Shown here one piece after another: positions 17,344 through 25,847 of a DNA stretch of 64,000 bases. Both the position numbers and the translations under genes were made by a program. The stretch spans positions 2,542,001 through 2,606,000 of the forward strand of contig NZ_LT607753.1 of NCBI RefSeq assembly GCF_900090295.1, in the 5' to 3' direction. The notes under the pieces are model-generated. The model did not search any database, was not told the DNA's origin, and was given only the letters and a program-made list of their open reading frames with translations. Positions within the stretch are counted from its first letter, which is position 1, and the number at the start of each line of letters is the position of its first letter. Origin of the DNA: Micromonospora coxensis (lineage in GTDB: Bacteria; Actinomycetota; Actinomycetes; Mycobacteriales; Micromonosporaceae).

Positions 17344-17484
17344 ATCCCACCACGCCGGTACGACACCCCGGCGCACCCCACCCCGCCGTTCGGGCCGGGC
17401 ACCGGGCCGGGTCGGCAGGTCCGGCCGACCACGCAACGCAGTGGCTCCGCGCCGCCCTCGGTCCGGCACTGCCGGCGGGTCCGG

Positions 17485-18030
17485 TCAGGTCAGCCGGGAC
17501 TCGATGGCGTCGAGGGCCTCGGGGACCGACCGGGCGACCGCGAGCAGGTCGAGGCCGGCCGGCTTGAGGAAGGTCTGGTCGGCCAGCGCGGCCAGCCAGT
17601 CGAGCAGCGGACGGTAGAAGCCGTCGGTGTCGACCAGCACCATCGGCTTGGCGTGCAGCGCCAGGGTGGCGGTGGTCCACACCTCGAAGAGCTCGTCCAG
17701 CGTGCCGAGCCCGCCCGGCAGGGTGAGGAACGCGTCCGACTTCTCGATCATCAGGGTCTTGCGGTCGGCCATGCTCTCGGTGACCAGCAACTCGTCCGAG
17801 GCCAGGTCGGCGACCTCCAGGTCGACCAGGGACTGCGGGATCACCCCGACGGTCCGGCCGCCGGCCGCCCGTGCGCCGTCGGCCAGCGCGCCCATCATCC
17901 CGACGCAGCCGCCACCGCTGACCAGCGTGTGTCCGCGCCGGGCGAGCTGCGCGCCCGTCTCGGCCGCGAGGTCCAGCCAGCGTTGGTCGAGGGTACGGGA
18001 GGACGCGCAGAACACGCAGATCGCGGCCAC
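17485..18030 (-). CDS. LOG-family nucleoside 5'-monophosphate phosphoribohydrolase (TIGR00730 type)
   Basis: This 181-residue lysine-decarboxylase-like (LOG) protein is expected to cleave the base from a nucleoside 5'-monophosphate, as the cytokinin-activating LOG enzymes do. The opening CVFCASS and GGG.VGMMG phosphate loop are present, as is the catalytic PGGLGTLDE motif with an upstream DRKTLM arginine. It is the short, single-domain class. The GTG start at 18030 follows the stop of a second, longer LOG gene by 4 bases, and an open frame leading into adnA starts 15 bases after its own stop. The physiological substrate in this organism is unknown. Confidence 0.88.
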   Translation of the reverse strand: MAAICVFCASSRTLDQRWLDLAAETGAQLARRGHTLVSGGGCVGMMGALADGARAAGGRTVGVIPQSLVDLEVADLASDELLVTESMADRKTLMIEKSDAFLTLPGGLGTLDELFEVWTTATLALHAKPMVLVDTDGFYRPLLDWLAALADQTFLKPAGLDLLAVARSVPEALDAIESRLT

Positions 18031-18034
18031 CCGG

Positions 18035-18904
18035 TCAGCCCTCCCGCCCGTCCCCGGCGGCCCGGCCGTCCGACGCCCGCCGCGCGGCGCGCTGGTCGGC
18101 GGCGGCCACCGCGACGGCCTCCTCGCGGACCGCCTCCTGCTCGGCGGAGAGGGCGGCCTCCGCCTCGACGATGTGCCGCACCGCGGCGGCGACGTCGTCG
18201 GTGAGGCAGATCAGGTCCAGGTCGACCGCCCCGATCTTGCCCTCGGCGGCCATCGTGTCGCGCAGCCAGTCGATCAGCCCCCTCCAGTACGCGGTGCCCA
18301 TCAGCACCACCGGGAACCGGGTGACCTTGCCGGTCTGCACCAGGGTGAGCGCCTCGAAGAGCTCGTCCATCGTGCCGAAGCCGCCCGGCAGCACGACGAA
18401 GGCCTGGGCGTACTTGACGAACATGGTCTTGCGGGCGAAGAAGTAGCGGAAGTCGATGGCCAGGTCGACCCAGTCGTTGAGCCCCTGCTCGAAGGGGAGT
18501 TCGATGCCGAGCCCGACGGAGAGCCCGCCGGCCTCGCTGGCCCCCCGGTTGGCCGCCTCCATCACGCCCGGCCCGCCGCCGGTGATCACGGCGTACCCGG
18601 CTCGGGCCAGCGCGGCGCCGAGTTCCTCGGCCAGCCGGCACTCGGGGCTCTCCGGCTTGCTGCGGGCGGATCCGAAGACGCTGACCGCGGGCGGCAGGTC
18701 GGCCAGGGTGTCGAACCCCTCGACGAACTCGGAGAGGATCCGCAGCGCCCGCCAGGCGTCCTTGGTCTTCCAGTCGCCGCGGCTGCGCGAGTCGAGCAGT
18801 CGCTGATCGGCGGTGCTGGTCGGGATCGCGCCGCGGCGCAGTGTGACGGCGCCCCGGTGCCGCTCCGGATCGCGGCCCGGCTGCCGCCCGTTGCTCTCGC
18901 TCAT
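18035..18904 (-). CDS. second LOG-family (TIGR00730) protein, longer form
   Basis: This 289-residue paralogue of the gene immediately downstream has an extra N-terminal region of about 80 residues that includes a conserved-looking DWKTKDAWRALRILSEFVEG segment before the Rossmann-like core. The core carries GGGPGVMEAANRGA, ARKTMF and PGGFGTMDE, so the catalytic Arg and Glu are intact. It also has a variable, Ala/Arg-rich tail. The ATG at 18904 starts a normal-sized protein of this subfamily. The tandem arrangement of a short and a long LOG protein upstream of adnA suggests one operon, but no metabolic link to DNA repair is evident. Confidence 0.88.
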   Translation of the reverse strand: MSESNGRQPGRDPERHRGAVTLRRGAIPTSTADQRLLDSRSRGDWKTKDAWRALRILSEFVEGFDTLADLPPAVSVFGSARSKPESPECRLAEELGAALARAGYAVITGGGPGVMEAANRGASEAGGLSVGLGIELPFEQGLNDWVDLAIDFRYFFARKTMFVKYAQAFVVLPGGFGTMDELFEALTLVQTGKVTRFPVVLMGTAYWRGLIDWLRDTMAAEGKIGAVDLDLICLTDDVAAAVRHIVEAEAALSAEQEAVREEAVAVAAADQRAARRASDGRAAGDGREG

Positions 18905-19014
18905 GGGAGCAACCGTAGTGGAGCGGCACCTCCGGAGTGACCTGGGCGACGACCCGACGAAAAAGTTCGCGATCTTGGGCAACTAATTCGCTCGCTCGTA
19001 CGTCTTACTATTCA

Positions 19015-19027
19015 CATACCGGGTATG
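19015..19027. promoter_or_regulatory. CATAC-CGG-GTATG palindrome upstream of a small gene
   Basis: A perfect inverted repeat with 5-base arms lies 34 bases before the GTG of the 53-residue gene, next to an AT-rich stretch (TTACTATTCA) likely to be the promoter. The longer palindrome at 25118-25134 shares its core. A common DNA-binding regulator is inferred. Confidence 0.45.
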
Positions 19028-19060
19028 CCCCGGCGCGCGCCTTCGGGGGAGGAGCACAGC

Positions 19061-19222
19061 GTGATCAGCAACAACGAGCGGATGCGGATCCGCCGGCAGA
19101 TGCAGCGGCGCATCCGCGACGTGGTGGCCGAGCGCCGCCGCGCCCGTCAACTGGAGTCCCCGGCGGAACCCGCCGCCGAGTCGACCGACCCCACCGACAA
19201 CTCCCTGCTCACCAGCGTCTGA
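19061..19222 (+). CDS. small basic protein of unknown function
   Basis: This encodes 53 residues. The first half is a strongly basic, probably helical stretch (RMRIRRQMQRRIRDVV followed by ERRRAR); the second half is acidic and Pro/Ser rich. The GTG at 19061 is chosen because GGGGAGGAG lies about 7 bases upstream; an upstream in-frame ATG lacks a ribosome binding site. The basic helix could bind nucleic acid, but nothing else supports this. It is monocistronic, preceded by a CATAC/GTATG palindrome and followed by a long hairpin shared with the convergent dapE gene. Confidence 0.6.
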   Translation: MISNNERMRIRRQMQRRIRDVVAERRRARQLESPAEPAAESTDPTDNSLLTSV

Positions 19223-19361
19223 CCCGGACGCGCCGTCTTCCGGCCGACTCCGGCCACCCACCGAGGCCCCGCACGGTCCCACGACCGCCGGGGCCTCACC
19301 CGTCCCACCCACCCGCCCCGCATCCCGGCCCCCTGCTCCGGCCGACCCGCCGGTCCACCGG

Positions 19362-19426
19362 TCGGTGATCAAGAAGTTCTGGTCCCGAGGGAGCGCATCC
19401 CGTGCCGCAAACTTCTTGATCACCGA
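19362..19426. repeat. long-arm hairpin between convergent genes (CGGTGATCAAGAAGTT type)
   Basis: Perfect 17-base arms (19362-19378 and 19410-19426) enclose a 31-base loop. It sits between the small gene and dapE, which converge, so it may act as a bidirectional terminator. The arm core GATCAAGAAGTT closely resembles the GATCATGAAGTT arm at 52689. Confidence 0.65.
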
Positions 19427-19466
19427 GGCGGGGCTGGCCGGACGGGCCGGACGGGCGGGGTGTCGG

Positions 19467-20540
19467 TCAGAGGGGGGAGAGCCAGCGGTGGAGGGTGGCG
19501 GCGCCGTCGCGGATCTTGGTGATCTCGACGTGCTCGTCCTTGTGGTGGGCCAGGTTGGGGTCGCCGGGGCCGAAGTTCAGCGCCGGGATGCCCATGGCCG
19601 CGAAGCGGGCCACGTCCGTCCAGCCCAGCTTGCCGATCGGCGCGGCGCCCACCGCCGCCAGGAACTCCTGCGCGGCCGGCGCGTCCAGGCCGGGCCGCGC
19701 GCCCGCCGCCGCGTCGGTCACCGCGAGGTCGAAGCCGGCGAACACCTCGCGCAGGTGCGCCTCGGCCGCCGCCGGGTCACGGTCCGGGGCGTACCGGTAG
19801 TTGATCTCGATCTCGCACCGGTCCGGGACCACGTTGCCGGCGACCCCGCCGTTGATCCGGACCGCGTTCAGGCCCTCGCGGTAGTCGCAGCCGTCGATGG
19901 TCACCCGCCGGGCCTGGTACTCCCCCAGCCGCCGCAGCACCTCGCCCGCGCCGTGGATGGCGTTCACCCCGTGCCACGACCGGGCGGCGTGGGCCCGTTC
20001 GCCGTGCGTGGTGACGACCGCCCGCATGGTGCCCTGGCAGCCCGCCTCGACGATGCCGTACGTCGGCTCCAGCAGCACCGCGAAGTCCGCCTGCAACCAC
20101 TCCGGGTGCGCCTCGGCGACCAGGGTGAGCCCGTTGTACCGGGACTCGATCTCCTCGGCCTCGTAGAAGAAGTAGGTCACGTCGTAGCGCGGGTCGGGCA
20201 GGGTGACCGCCAGGTGCAGGGCGAACGCCACTCCGGACTTCATGTCCGAGGTGCCGCAGCCGTACATCAGGTCGCCGCGCATCGTCGACGGGAAGTTGTC
20301 GTTCAGCGGCACCGTGTCCAGGTGGCCGGCGAGCACCACCCGGGAGGACCGGCCCAGGTCGGTGCGGGCCATCACCGTGTTGCTGTGCCGGAAGGTGGTC
20401 AGGTGGGGCACCTTCCGCAGCACCTCCTCGACGCAGTCGGCGATCGCCTTCTCGTTGAGGGAGACGGACTCTATGTCGACCAGTGCGCGGGTCAGGGCCA
20501 CCGGATCGGCCAGGACCTCGGGGGTCAGCGGGTTCTCCAT
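19467..20540 (-). CDS. dapE: succinyl-diaminopimelate desuccinylase
   Basis: This 357-residue M20-family zinc enzyme removes succinate from N-succinyl-LL-2,6-diaminopimelate to give LL-diaminopimelate for lysine and peptidoglycan. The metal-site motifs AGHLDTVP and [10 protein letters not shown] are present, as are the catalytic glutamates in FYEAEEIES and the dimerisation-domain [13 protein letters not shown]. The length fits actinobacterial DapE. The ATG at 20540 begins [10 protein letters not shown]; the longer open frame upstream lacks a ribosome binding site. It is divergent from dapD, the preceding acyltransferase in the same pathway, across 128 bases, so a shared control region is likely. 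Confidence 0.94.
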   Translation of the reverse strand: MENPLTPEVLADPVALTRALVDIESVSLNEKAIADCVEEVLRKVPHLTTFRHSNTVMARTDLGRSSRVVLAGHLDTVPLNDNFPSTMRGDLMYGCGTSDMKSGVAFALHLAVTLPDPRYDVTYFFYEAEEIESRYNGLTLVAEAHPEWLQADFAVLLEPTYGIVEAGCQGTMRAVVTTHGERAHAARSWHGVNAIHGAGEVLRRLGEYQARRVTIDGCDYREGLNAVRINGGVAGNVVPDRCEIEINYRYAPDRDPAAAEAHLREVFAGFDLAVTDAAAGARPGLDAPAAQEFLAAVGAAPIGKLGWTDVARFAAMGIPALNFGPGDPNLAHHKDEHVEITKIRDGAATLHRWLSPL

Positions 20541-20668
20541 GGTTCGCACGGTACCTTCAGGATCGGTGGGCGCGAGGAGTGAGCGTTCCCGGGCGGCCGG
20601 TGTGCGACACCCGGTCACGCGGGCGCGAGGAGCCCACGAGCCCGCGGTCGCGAACGAGAGGGAGTGCT

Positions 20669-21625
20669 GTGACGTCCGGATCCGCCTGGGGCATCGGCCT
20701 GGCCACCATCACGGCTGAGGATCAGGTGCTCGACACCTGGTACCCGACCGGCAAGCTGGGACTCGGCGAGTTGCCGCTGGTCCCCGGCGAGGACCAGGCC
20801 GACGTGCTCGACCTGCCGCCGGGCGCGATCGGCGAGCGGGCGCTGCCCGGCCTGCGTACCGTCGAGGTGGTCACCGTGATCGGCTCGCTGGACGACCCGA
20901 TCAAGGACGCCGCCGACGCGTACCTGCGGCTGCACCTGCTCTCCCACCGCCTGGTCCGGCCCAACGAGCTCAACCTGGACGGCATCTTCGGCAAGCTGGC
21001 CAACGTCGCCTGGACCTCGGCCGGGCCGTGCCCGCCGGAGCGGGTCGACGAGCTGCGGGTGATCGAGCGGGCCGCCGGCCGCCACCTGGCGGTGTACGGG
21101 GTGGACAAGTTCCCCCGGATGACCGACTACGTGGTCCCCTCCGGCGTACGGATCGCCGACGCCGACCGGGTGCGCCTCGGCGCGCACCTCGCCGCCGGCA
21201 CCACCGTGATGCACGAGGGCTTCGTCAACTTCAACGCCGGCACGCTGGGCACCTCGATGGTGGAGGGACGCATCGTGCAGGGCGTGCTGGTCGGGGACGG
21301 CTCCGACATCGGCGGCGGCGCCTCGATCATGGGCACCCTCTCCGGCGGTGGCACCGAGAAGATCAGCATCGGTGAGCGGAGCCTGATCGGCGCGAACGCC
21401 GGCGTCGGCATCTCCCTCGGCGACGACTGCGTGGTCGAGGCGGGCTGCTACATCACCGCCGCCTCGAAGATCACCCTGCCGGACGGCCGGGTGGTCAAGG
21501 CCCGGGAGCTCTCCGGCGTGGCCGGGTTGCTCTTCTGGCGCAACTCGGTGACCGGCGCGCTGGAGGCCAGGCCGCGCACCGGCCGGGGCATCGAACTGAA
21601 CGCCGCCCTGCACGCCAACGACTGA
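20669..21625 (+). CDS. dapD: 2,3,4,5-tetrahydropyridine-2,6-dicarboxylate N-succinyltransferase
   Basis: This 318-residue enzyme transfers succinyl from succinyl-CoA to tetrahydrodipicolinate in the succinylase branch of lysine biosynthesis. The C-terminal half is a left-handed beta helix of hexapeptide repeats ([19 protein letters not shown], then [14 protein letters not shown], then [12 protein letters not shown]). The N-terminal part matches the actinobacterial DapD class. The GTG at 20669 follows GAGAGGGAG and gives the expected length. It is divergent from dapE; a third gene of the route, dapC, lies about 10 kb away on the minus strand. A strong double hairpin follows the stop. Confidence 0.94.
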   Translation: MTSGSAWGIGLATITAEDQVLDTWYPTGKLGLGELPLVPGEDQADVLDLPPGAIGERALPGLRTVEVVTVIGSLDDPIKDAADAYLRLHLLSHRLVRPNELNLDGIFGKLANVAWTSAGPCPPERVDELRVIERAAGRHLAVYGVDKFPRMTDYVVPSGVRIADADRVRLGAHLAAGTTVMHEGFVNFNAGTLGTSMVEGRIVQGVLVGDGSDIGGGASIMGTLSGGGTEKISIGERSLIGANAGVGISLGDDCVVEAGCYITAASKITLPDGRVVKARELSGVAGLLFWRNSVTGALEARPRTGRGIELNAALHAND

Positions 21626-21690
21626 GCGGGGCCGGGGCACGACGCCCCGACCCCGCTGCCTCCGGGCCCGCGCGGGCGGGCCCGGAGGCA
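21625..21690. terminator. double hairpin between dapD and the subtilase gene
   Basis: Two adjacent GC-rich stem-loops lie here. One (21625-21657) has AGCGGGG/CCCCGCT and GGGGC/GCCCC segments. The other (21657-21690) has 13-base arms TGCCTCCGGGCCC/GGGCCCGGAGGCA. They lie between converging genes and probably terminate both. Confidence 0.65.
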
Positions 21691-21694
21691 TCAC

Positions 21695-24600
21695 TCACTT
21701 CAGCCGGTACGCCTGGATGATCCGCGTGGACACCGTGTTGCCGTCGGTGTCCCGGGCGGTGGCCCGCAGGGACGCGTACCCACCGGTGGCGGGGTGCTTG
21801 ACCATCGCCACCCAGCCGGCGCGCGGCAGCCGCAGCACGCTGACCTTGCTCCAGGTCTTCCCACCGTCGTACGAGACGTCGACGGTCGGCTTCTCCACCG
21901 TCGCGGTGCCCGCGCCGGGTTGGCGCCGCACCTCGACCGGGATCGGCAGGAGTCGGCCCGCCTTGGCGCTGTTGTCCCCGGCCAGCGGCGGCGTGAAGCG
22001 GATCGACGACAGCGGCAGCCGGACCGGGTCCTCGCCCGCCACGTGCTTGGAGCGGAAGGTCCAGGTGGACTCGACCTCGGTGCTCAGGTCGGTGAAGCTG
22101 CGGCTCGCCGAGACGGACAGCTTGTAGTCCGCCGCGCCGGCGGGCACCTCGAACTGGCCGTAGCCGGCGTACGGGGACTCGCCGACCAGCTTGCCGTCAC
22201 GCCAGAGCCGGGTGCCCTCCTTGTCCGTCACCGATCCGCCGGGGTGGCCGGCGGCGTCGCTGAAGACCGGCATGCCGACGAAGATGGTGTCACCCAGCCT
22301 GCTGACGCTCTCGTCCGGCCAGCGCGGCGTCGGGAACGACGGCCCGTACGGCGCCTGGTTCCAGTGCTCGTGGACCGTCCGGCCGGCCCGGTACGCCGTC
22401 GGCGTGGAGAAGAGCGCGGCCTTCACGTCGAGCCAGGGCTCGTCGGGGTTGACCGACCCGAAGTCGATCTCGGACTCCCAGCGCACCCCCTTGGTGTTGT
22501 AGTGCTCGACCCGTTGGCCGGGCACGGTGACGGGCAGGATGATCGCCGACCCGCCGGTGTTGTACTCCAGCTCGGGGATGACGTACCGCTCGGCCACCAG
22601 CCCGGAGTAGCCCCCGTGGAACTTGTGCACCACGGTGGCCAGGTCCTTCTTCCGGTAGTCGCGGACGAAGCCGGTGGGCATCCGGCCCGGGATCGCCTCG
22701 CTCAACGCATACAGGTACGGGCTGCTCGCCGCCTCCGCGTCGGCCCACTGGCTGCTGACCGTCGCCACGAACTGCTCGTCCGAGACGGTGCTCCCACCGG
22801 CCTGGCCGGTGGTCAGCCCCTCGAAGGTGTCGGCCCAGAGCCCGAAGCCGTAGACGTCGCCGTTGGCGGCGAAGAAGATCGCGCTGATGTCGATCAGCAG
22901 CGGGCTGGCCCCGGCCTGCGGGATCGTCGTGCGTACCGGCTTCGCCGTCCGCGCGTCCAGGGTGAGCGTGAGGTCCCGGTCGAGCACCAGCTCGGGCCGG
23001 GCCAGCATGGTCAGCCCGGGCGTCTCGCCCTCCGGGGCCGGCTCGATGATCAGCGAGTTGAGCCCGTACCGGCCCTTGGGGAGTCGCACCTCGGCGGTCC
23101 CGTCGGCGCCGCTGGCGTCCCAGACGCCGGTGGTCTCCAGTCCGGCGAGGGAGGTCCAGACCTCGGCCGCCTTCGCACCGGCACGGTTCAGGTGGGTCAG
23201 CCGCAGCGTGTAGCTCTCCACCTCCTTGTGCACGGCCAGCGGGGTGACCGCGACCTGGGTCCCGGACCGGGCGAGCACCCGGCCGGTCCAGTAGCCGTCC
23301 GCGTCGCCCAGCCGGGTGTTCGCGGTGATGGTGGTCTCGGCCCGGCCGCCGGCCGGCACGGTGATCCGGTTCGTGCCGAGGGTGAACATGCCGGCCGGGG
23401 CGGCCCGCCCGCCGGGCCCGCTCGCCTCGACCGTGAGGTCGAGGGTGACCGGGGTGGCGCCGGCGTTGTGCCAGGCGACCGCCCGGGTGACCGGCGCGTC
23501 GTCGTCGTGCGGCCACTGGGTACGACCGAAGGAGACGCTCACCGGGTCACTGGTGACCTGCTGGGTGATCGCCCGGGTCAGGTCGACCCGCCCGGCCCCC
23601 TGCTGGTACGAGGTCTGCGCCGGGTGCGGCTTCGCCGCCGCCATCAGGGTCGACTTGAGCTGACCGGCCTTCCAGTCCGGGTGCTGCTGGGCCAGCAGCG
23701 CCGCCGAGCCGGCCACGTGCGGGGTGGCCATCGAGGTGCCGGAGAGGCTGACGTAGCGCTCCCCCACCGGGTCGCCGATCTGCCCGTGGGCGGAACGGGC
23801 GGCCACCACGTCCACGCCGGGCGCGGTGATGTCGGGCTTGAGCGCGTCGTCACCGACCCGGGGCCCCCGGCTCGAGAATTCGGCGAGGTTGTCGTCGCGG
23901 TCCACCGCGCCCACCGCGAGCGCGGCGTCGGCGCTGGCCGGCGAGCCGACGGACCCGTCGGATCCGTCGTTGCCGGCGGCGATGACGAAGAGCGTGCCGG
24001 TCTCGGCGGTCAGCGTGCCGACCGCCTCCTCCAGCGGGTCGACGTCGGGGCTGTCCCACCCGCCGAGGCTCATGTTGATCACCGCGGCCCGCTTGTCGAC
24101 GGCGGCCCACTGCATGCCGGCCAGGATGGCCGACTCGCTGCACCCGAACTCCTCGCAGACCTTGCCGTCGAGCAGGGTGGCGTCCGGCGCCACGCCCTTG
24201 TACCGGCCGCCGGAGGCGGCGCCGCTGCCGGCGATGGTCGAGGCGACGTGCGTGCCGTGCCCGACGGTGTCGCGGGTGTCGGGCGTCTCGGCGAAGTTGC
24301 GCGCCTCGGCGACCTTGCCGGCCAGGTCGGGGTGGGTGGCGTCGACGCCGGTGTCCAGCACCGCCACGGTCACGCCCTTGCCGGTGAGGCCGGCGGACCA
24401 GGCGGTGGGCGCGCCGATCTGGGGAACGGTGTGGTCGAGGGTGGGGGTGCGTCGGCCGTCGAGCCAGAGCCGCTCGACGCCCCCCGCCGCGCCGAGCCGC
24501 GCACCGGCCGGGCCGGTGGTGACCGTGGACCAGACCGCGCCGGCGGAGGACTTGCCGGCGGTCACCGCCGCGCCCCGGATCGCCGGCAGGTCGCGGGTCA

Positions 24601-25060
24601 CCCGCGCGCCGGGCAGCGCGGCCACGCCGCGCCGGGCCCCGCCGGAGGCGTACGACACCAGCAGCGGCAGGTCGTCGCGGCGGGCGTCGTCGTACCCGGC
24701 GGCGATCAGCCCGGTGACGTCGAAGAGCCGCCGGTCGACCTGCCCGGCCCGGATCGGCGCGACGGCGTCCTGCGGCGTCACCGACAGGTGTCCGCGCTCG
24801 CGGCGTACCACGAATCGCAGGTCCTCGCGGCCGGGGCCGGGTCGCACGGCGGCCTTGCCGTCGGCGGTGACGGTGACCCGGTCCCCGGTGACCAGGGTGA
24901 CCGTGGTGGGTTTGGCGGGCCTGGTGGGCGCGGCCGCCGGTCGGGCGGCCGGGTCCCCGGCCGCCGGGGCGGCCGAGGCGGTGGCCGGCAGAGCGGCCGG
25001 CGCGGTCACCGCCAGACCGAGCACGAGGCCGAGTACGGCCGTCTTCCTTCTTCTGTGCAA
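21695..25060 (-). CDS. secreted subtilisin-family (S8) serine protease
   Basis: This 1121-residue exported protease has a signal peptide of about 34 residues (HRRRK, hydrophobic core, ATASA) and a propeptide-like region. The S8 domain has catalytic Asp236 (VLDTGVD), His268 (GHGTHVAST) and Ser443 (SGTSMATPHVAG). About 600 residues of beta-rich C-terminal domains follow, probably for substrate or cell-wall binding. I chose a TTG start at 25060 because GAGGAGG lies 5-6 bases upstream and the signal peptide then begins directly; an ATG eight codons upstream is the alternative. A 17-base palindrome 58 bases upstream (25118-25134) suggests regulated expression. It is divergent from the acetyltransferase gene. 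Confidence 0.92.
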   Translation of the reverse strand: MHRRRKTAVLGLVLGLAVTAPAALPATASAAPAAGDPAARPAAAPTRPAKPTTVTLVTGDRVTVTADGKAAVRPGPGREDLRFVVRRERGHLSVTPQDAVAPIRAGQVDRRLFDVTGLIAAGYDDARRDDLPLLVSYASGGARRGVAALPGARVTRDLPAIRGAAVTAGKSSAGAVWSTVTTGPAGARLGAAGGVERLWLDGRRTPTLDHTVPQIGAPTAWSAGLTGKGVTVAVLDTGVDATHPDLAGKVAEARNFAETPDTRDTVGHGTHVASTIAGSGAASGGRYKGVAPDATLLDGKVCEEFGCSESAILAGMQWAAVDKRAAVINMSLGGWDSPDVDPLEEAVGTLTAETGTLFVIAAGNDGSDGSVGSPASADAALAVGAVDRDDNLAEFSSRGPRVGDDALKPDITAPGVDVVAARSAHGQIGDPVGERYVSLSGTSMATPHVAGSAALLAQQHPDWKAGQLKSTLMAAAKPHPAQTSYQQGAGRVDLTRAITQQVTSDPVSVSFGRTQWPHDDDAPVTRAVAWHNAGATPVTLDLTVEASGPGGRAAPAGMFTLGTNRITVPAGGRAETTITANTRLGDADGYWTGRVLARSGTQVAVTPLAVHKEVESYTLRLTHLNRAGAKAAEVWTSLAGLETTGVWDASGADGTAEVRLPKGRYGLNSLIIEPAPEGETPGLTMLARPELVLDRDLTLTLDARTAKPVRTTIPQAGASPLLIDISAIFFAANGDVYGFGLWADTFEGLTTGQAGGSTVSDEQFVATVSSQWADAEAASSPYLYALSEAIPGRMPTGFVRDYRKKDLATVVHKFHGGYSGLVAERYVIPELEYNTGGSAIILPVTVPGQRVEHYNTKGVRWESEIDFGSVNPDEPWLDVKAALFSTPTAYRAGRTVHEHWNQAPYGPSFPTPRWPDESVSRLGDTIFVGMPVFSDAAGHPGGSVTDKEGTRLWRDGKLVGESPYAGYGQFEVPAGAADYKLSVSASRSFTDLSTEVESTWTFRSKHVAGEDPVRLPLSSIRFTPPLAGDNSAKAGRLLPIPVEVRRQPGAGTATVEKPTVDVSYDGGKTWSKVSVLRLPRAGWVAMVKHPATGGYASLRATARDTDGNTVSTRIIQAYRLK

Positions 25061-25117
25061 CGGATCCTCCTCGTGGAGCGTCATCACTACGGGAGTCGCA
25101 TTGACGGAGACCAGAAT

Positions 25118-25134
25118 TACATACCGAGTATGTA
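25118..25134. promoter_or_regulatory. TACATAC-CGA-GTATGTA palindrome at the subtilase promoter
   Basis: A perfect inverted repeat with 7-base arms lies in the 138-base gap between the subtilase and acetyltransferase genes. On the minus strand it overlaps a TATGTA sequence that could be the subtilase -10 box, the position expected for a repressor. It shares its core with the palindrome at 19015-19027. Confidence 0.55.
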
Positions 25135-25198
25135 TTTGGAAGTACAGAAAATGACGGTCCGGGCACGGTCCGCAGCCCCCGTCGGGCACGATCGACCG

Positions 25199-25756
25199 AT
25201 GACGTCCATGAGGGACCGGATGCTCGCCGGCGAGCCGTACATCGCGAACGAGCCCGAGATCATCGCCGACCTCGACCGCGCCGCCCGGCTGACGGAACGC
25301 TTCAACACCAGCCCCGCGTCCGACCCGCAGGAACGGCTGGCCGCCCTGCGCGAACTGCTCGGCTCCCTCGGTGAGGACACCTGGATCCGCCCGCCGTTCC
25401 ACTGCGACTACGGCTGGCAGGTCCACATCGGCCCGCGCAGCTTCGTCAACTTCAACGCGGTCTTCCTCGACGTCGCCCGGATCACCATCGGGGCCGACGT
25501 CCAGATCGGACCGAACGTGCAACTGCTCACCCCCACCCATCCGGTCGAGCCCGGCCCCCGCCGGGACAAGTGGGAAGCGGCGAAACCGATCACCATCGGC
25601 GACAACGCCTGGCTCGGCGGCGGGGCCATCGTGCTCGCCGGTGTCACCGTCGGTGAGAACACGGTGGTCGGCGCCGGTGCCGTGGTGACCCGGGACCTGC
25701 CACCCAACGTGGTCGCCGTCGGCAACCCCGCCCGGGTGGTGCGGACCCTGGAATAG
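25199..25756 (+). CDS. maltose/galactoside O-acetyltransferase family protein
   Basis: This 185-residue hexapeptide-repeat acetyltransferase of the Maa/LacA type uses acetyl-CoA to acetylate a sugar hydroxyl. The N-terminal mac domain (MLAGEPYIANEPEI) is followed by FHCDYGWQVHIG and a left-handed beta helix (ITIGADVQIGPNVQLLTPTHP), where the histidine of THP is the expected catalytic residue. NPARVVR near the end is typical. The ATG at 25199 is used; an ATG three codons later is equally possible because no clear ribosome binding site exists. The real acceptor is unknown, as for most of this family. Confidence 0.9.
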   Translation: MTSMRDRMLAGEPYIANEPEIIADLDRAARLTERFNTSPASDPQERLAALRELLGSLGEDTWIRPPFHCDYGWQVHIGPRSFVNFNAVFLDVARITIGADVQIGPNVQLLTPTHPVEPGPRRDKWEAAKPITIGDNAWLGGGAIVLAGVTVGENTVVGAGAVVTRDLPPNVVAVGNPARVVRTLE

Positions 25757-25847
25757 TCACTGACCTGCGCAAACATCGGTCTGCACAGTGGCCGGAGCGG
25801 ACAATTCGATGCACTCTGGGTAGTGACCTCACCACCAGGGGGCACCT

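Noticed and set aside
17343..17469. Upstream extension of adnA to a GTG at 17469
   Set aside because: The extra 42 residues are Arg/Gly-rich with no ribosome binding site and precede the conserved-looking YRLVRRP segment; kept as an alternative only.
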